DNA from: Streptomyces monashensis
Lineage (GTDB): Bacteria > Actinomycetota > Actinomycetes > Streptomycetales > Streptomycetaceae
Length of the DNA stretch: 64,000 nucleotides
Reading direction: 5' to 3'
Assembly: GCF_001866665.1 (NCBI RefSeq)
Contig: NZ_MLYO01000026.1
Coordinates: 62,001-126,000, forward strand
Shown here in pieces: positions 61,660-64,000 of this stretch. The notes under the pieces were generated by a model. It saw only the letters and a program-made list of their open reading frames with translations, was not told where the DNA came from and searched no databases. Every line of letters starts with the position of its first letter. Position 1 is the first letter of the stretch. Made by a program: the position numbers and the translations under genes.

Positions 61660-63258
61660 GTGATCTCCGCCTCCGGTATCGAGCTGCGCGCCGGTGCGCG
61701 CGTCCTCATCGAGAACGCCACCTTCCGTGTCGCCAAGGGCGACCGCATCGGCCTCGTCGGCCGCAACGGCGCCGGCAAGACCACCCTCACCAAGTGCCTC
61801 GCCGGCGAGGGCATCCCGGCGGGCGGCCAGATCGCCCGCTCCGGCGAGGTCGGCTACCTCCCGCAGGACCCCCGCACCGGCGACCTCGACGTCCTCGCCC
61901 GGGACCGGATCCTGTCCGCGCGCGGGCTCGACGTGCTGATCCGCAAGATGCGCGAGAACGAACAGCGCATTGCCAACGGGCAGGGCGCCACCCGCGAGAA
62001 GGCCCTGAAGCAGTACGAGCGCCAGGAGACCGAGTTCCTCACCAAGGGCGGGTACGCCGCCGAGGCCGAGGCCGCCACCATCGCCGCCGCGCTCAACCTG
62101 CCCGACCGCGTCCTCGGCCAGCCCCTGCACACGCTCTCCGGCGGTCAGCGCCGCCGTATCGAGCTGGCCCGGATCCTGTTCTCGGACGCGGACACCCTGC
62201 TCCTCGACGAGCCGACCAACCACCTCGACGCGGACTCGATCATCTGGCTGCGGGACTACCTGAAGACCTACCGCGGCGGCTTCATCGTGATCAGCCACGA
62301 CGTCGACCTGGTGGAGACGGTCGTCAACAAGGTGTTCTACCTGGACGCCAACCGCGCCCAGATCGACATCTACAACATGGGCTGGAAGCTCTACCAGCAG
62401 CAGCGCGAGGCCGACGAGAAGCGCCGCAAGCGCGAGCGCGCCAACGCCGAGAAGAAGGCCGCCGCGCTCAACGCGCAGGCCGACAAGATGCGCGCCAAGG
62501 CCACCAAGACGGTCGCCGCGCAGAACATGGCCCGCCGCGCCGACAAGCTGCTCTCCGGCCTGGAGGCGGTCCGCCAGTCCGACAAGGTCGCCAAGCTCCG
62601 TTTCCCGGAGCCCGCGCCCTGCGGCAGGACCCCGCTGATGGCCGAGGGGCTGTCGAAGTCGTACGGCTCGCTGGAGATCTTCACCGACGTCGACCTCGCC
62701 ATCGACAAGGGCTCCCGGGTCGTCATCCTCGGCCTCAACGGCGCCGGCAAGACCACCCTGCTGCGCCTGCTCGGCGGCGTCGAGACGCCGGACACCGGCG
62801 AGGTCGTCCCCGGCCACGGCCTCAAGCTCGGCTACTACGCGCAGGAGCACGAGACCCTGGACCCCGAGCGCACCGTCCTGGAGAACATGCGCTCCTCGGC
62901 CCCCGACATGGACCTGGTCGAGGTGCGCAAGGTGCTCGGCTCGTTCCTGTTCTCCGGCGACGACGTCGACAAGCCGGCCGGCGTCCTGTCCGGCGGCGAG
63001 AAGACCCGGCTCGCCCTGGCGACCCTGGTGGTCTCCTCGGCGAACGTGCTCCTGCTCGACGAGCCGACCAACAACCTCGACCCCGCGAGCCGCGAGGAGA
63101 TCCTCGGCGCGCTGCGCACCTACAAGGGCGCGGTCGTCCTCGTCACGCACGACGAGGGCGCCGTCGAGGCGCTGCAGCCGGAGCGGATCATCCTGCTCCC
63201 GGACGGCGTCGAGGACCTGTGGGGCTCCGACTACGCGGACCTCGTCGCCCTGGCGTGA
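61660..63258 (+). CDS. ABC-F family ATPase (ribosome-associated)
   Basis: 532 residues from a GTG at 61660 with TGGAG upstream. Two ABC domains and no membrane segment. The first has Walker A G-R-N-G-A-G-K-T-T at 34-42 and signature L-S-G-G-Q; the second has L-N-G-A-G-K-T-T and signature L-S-G-G-E-K-T-R, each with D-E-P-T-N. Between them is the basic, helical P-site tRNA interaction linker (E-K-R-R-K-R-E-R-A-N-A-E-K-K-A), which reaches into the ribosome. Such proteins rescue or regulate stalled ribosomes, and some confer antibiotic protection. Which role applies here is not decidable from sequence. Confidence 0.9.
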   Translation: MISASGIELRAGARVLIENATFRVAKGDRIGLVGRNGAGKTTLTKCLAGEGIPAGGQIARSGEVGYLPQDPRTGDLDVLARDRILSARGLDVLIRKMRENEQRIANGQGATREKALKQYERQETEFLTKGGYAAEAEAATIAAALNLPDRVLGQPLHTLSGGQRRRIELARILFSDADTLLLDEPTNHLDADSIIWLRDYLKTYRGGFIVISHDVDLVETVVNKVFYLDANRAQIDIYNMGWKLYQQQREADEKRRKRERANAEKKAAALNAQADKMRAKATKTVAAQNMARRADKLLSGLEAVRQSDKVAKLRFPEPAPCGRTPLMAEGLSKSYGSLEIFTDVDLAIDKGSRVVILGLNGAGKTTLLRLLGGVETPDTGEVVPGHGLKLGYYAQEHETLDPERTVLENMRSSAPDMDLVEVRKVLGSFLFSGDDVDKPAGVLSGGEKTRLALATLVVSSANVLLLDEPTNNLDPASREEILGALRTYKGAVVLVTHDEGAVEALQPERIILLPDGVEDLWGSDYADLVALA

Positions 63259-63542
63259 TCCACTGCGGATGGATCATTCGGCTCATCGGTGATCCATCAT
63301 CTGTGTGAGATCTCCTCGTATCGGGGTGTGTCGTACACGGATTTTCCGGCCGATCCCTTCATCGCCAAGGGGTCGGCCGTTTCGCGTCGCTGACCTGGTA
63401 CTTCGTGAATCCACCCGTTCGGTCGCACCGGCACCACCTCCTGGAACATCAAGTTCCGCTTGTGGGGATCCACTCCTGTCGTCACAACGATGTCCCACCG
63501 ACCTTGCCGAATGGGTGGCCATAGCGCCCAGGAGGGGTGATC
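63257..63542. promoter_or_regulatory. Cluster of seven GATC sites upstream of the gbn-like gene
   Basis: GATC occurs at 63257, 63272, 63291, 63309, 63352, 63467 and 63539, seven times in 286 bp, in a 323-bp gap. Base composition predicts under one. The downstream gene resembles the GATC-binding protein Gbn, so this may be its own control region. No gene is seen in the gap. Confidence 0.55.
63268..63298. terminator. 9-bp inverted repeat just after ABC-F stop
   Basis: GATGGATCA (63268-63276), a 13-nt loop and TGATCCATC (63290-63298), starting 10 bp after the ABC-F stop. It could end that transcript, but each arm also contains a GATC, so it may equally be a paired protein-binding site. Confidence 0.5.
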
Positions 63543-63581
63543 ATGAGGAGACCAGAGCGCACTTCCCATGAGGAGGCACGG

Positions 63582-63803
63582 GTGGCCGAGACTCTGAAGA
63601 AGGGCAGCCGGGTGACCGGCGCCGCGCGCGACAAGCTCGCGGCAGACCTGAAGAAGAAGTACGACTCCGGTGCGAGCATCCGGGCGCTGGCCGAGGAGAC
63701 CGGCCGCTCGTATGGCTTCGTACACCGGATGCTCAGCGAGTCGGGCGTCACGCTTCGTGGGCGTGGCGGAGCGACCCGAGGCAAGAAGGCCGCATCGTCC
63801 TGA
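63582..63803 (+). CDS. gbn: Gbn-like small nucleoid-associated helix-turn-helix protein
   Basis: 73 residues from a GTG at 63582 preceded by GAGGAGG; an upstream in-frame ATG at 63537 is less favoured. The N-terminus is basic (L-K-K-G-S-R-V), followed by a helix (A-R-D-K-L-A-A-D-L-K-K-K-Y) and a helix-turn-helix, G-A-S-I-R-A-L-A-E-E-T and S-Y-G-F-V-H-R-M-L-S-E-S-G, then a Gly/Arg/Lys-rich tail. It matches, as I recall, SCO1839 of S. coelicolor, described as Gbn, a nucleoid-associated protein that binds GATC. Seven GATC sites lie just upstream. Confidence 0.8.
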   Translation: MAETLKKGSRVTGAARDKLAADLKKKYDSGASIRALAEETGRSYGFVHRMLSESGVTLRGRGGATRGKKAASS

Positions 63804-63833
63804 CTCCGGGCGGCCCATCGGCTTCGATGGTGG

Positions 63834-63865
63834 CCACCCGGTCGGCGGTCTGACCGGCCGGGTGG
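63834..63865 (+). terminator. Stem-loop after gbn
   Basis: CCACCCGG (63834-63841) and CCGGGTGG (63858-63865) form a perfect 8-bp stem, and further pairing inside the loop is possible. It starts 31 bp after the gbn stop. Confidence 0.55.
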
Positions 63866-63938
63866 TTACTGTGCAGTCACTTAAGCATGCCCGGCACTGC
63901 CGGCATGCCTGACCGACCGCACCCATCGGAGGCGCCCC

Positions 63939-64000
63939 ATGGCTTCGCCCGACCAGGACCTCGCTCCTGTACTCGACAAGGACGGCGTACGGCTCACCGT
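63939..64000 (+). CDS. Enoyl-CoA hydratase/isomerase family protein (5' end only)
   Basis: Only 20 codons are visible from the ATG at 63939, preceded by GGAGG at 8-nt spacing. The visible start M-A-S-P-D-Q-D-L then V-L-D-K-D-G-V-R-L-T fits the N-terminus of crotonase-fold proteins, and synteny with S. coelicolor (SCO1838, from memory) supports enoyl-CoA hydratase. The catalytic part is outside the window. Confidence 0.55.
   Translation, partial: MASPDQDLAPVLDKDGVRLT

Noticed and set aside
63297..63926. Minus-strand frame of 209 codons opposite the gbn-like gene
   Set aside because: It is a shadow of the gbn-like gene and its upstream region, with no conserved pattern and no ribosome-binding site.

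Overview
This window is high-GC actinobacterial DNA (GTG/TTG starts, 1-4 nt start/stop overlaps, strong third-position G/C) and is almost certainly a Streptomyces chromosome. From memory, much of the order from the ectoine cluster through cobalamin genes to pitH2, an ABC-F gene, a GATC-binding nucleoid protein and an enoyl-CoA hydratase matches S. coelicolor around SCO1838-SCO1867. I saw no rRNA, tRNA, CRISPR array, transposase or phage gene.

Region 1 (1-24.9 kb) is mainly carbon catabolism plus envelope functions. It holds a sugar ABC importer (binding lipoprotein and permease, running off the left edge), a DeoR-type regulator, uronate dehydrogenase, 5-dehydro-4-deoxyglucarate dehydratase with a translationally coupled unknown protein, a GntR-led pair (DHDPS-fold enzyme plus IlvD/Edd dehydratase), and an IclR regulator divergent from a 2,5-dioxovalerate-type aldehyde dehydrogenase. 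Read together they encode most of an oxidative uronate/aldonate route to 2-oxoglutarate, scattered over 18 kb under three regulator families. Between them lie an MFS exporter, small conserved genes, a secreted acid phosphatase, an ECF sigma/anti-sigma-like pair, a purine permease and a penicillin-binding protein. Two decayed genes lie here: an MBL-fold hydrolase and a sugar permease.

Region 2 (25-35.4 kb) holds ectABCD (compatible-solute synthesis), a DinB-like protein, a class V aminotransferase divergent from a polar amino-acid ABC importer and amidohydrolase, and an LAETG sortase-anchored protein ending at a strong terminator.

Region 3 (35.4-54.5 kb) is a cobalamin supercluster of 13 genes in two leftward operons: cobM-cobL-cbiG/cobJ-cobH-cbiX-cobC, and cobD-cobQ-cobN-chlID-cobO-cobB-cobI preceded by a cobalamin riboswitch. 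A ZIP-family metal transporter and a roughly 480-bp degenerate GC-rich repeat separate the operons. Enzymes typical of early and late cobalt insertion coexist.

Region 4 (54.5-64 kb) holds a small membrane protein and pitH2-type phosphate transporter behind a PHO box, a GH25 muramidase, a class II aldolase, an alpha/beta hydrolase, a large unknown protein, a VOC protein, an ABC-F ATPase preceded by a possible leaderless 7-codon leader peptide, a gbn-like gene preceded by a dense cluster of GATC sites, and the start of an enoyl-CoA hydratase.
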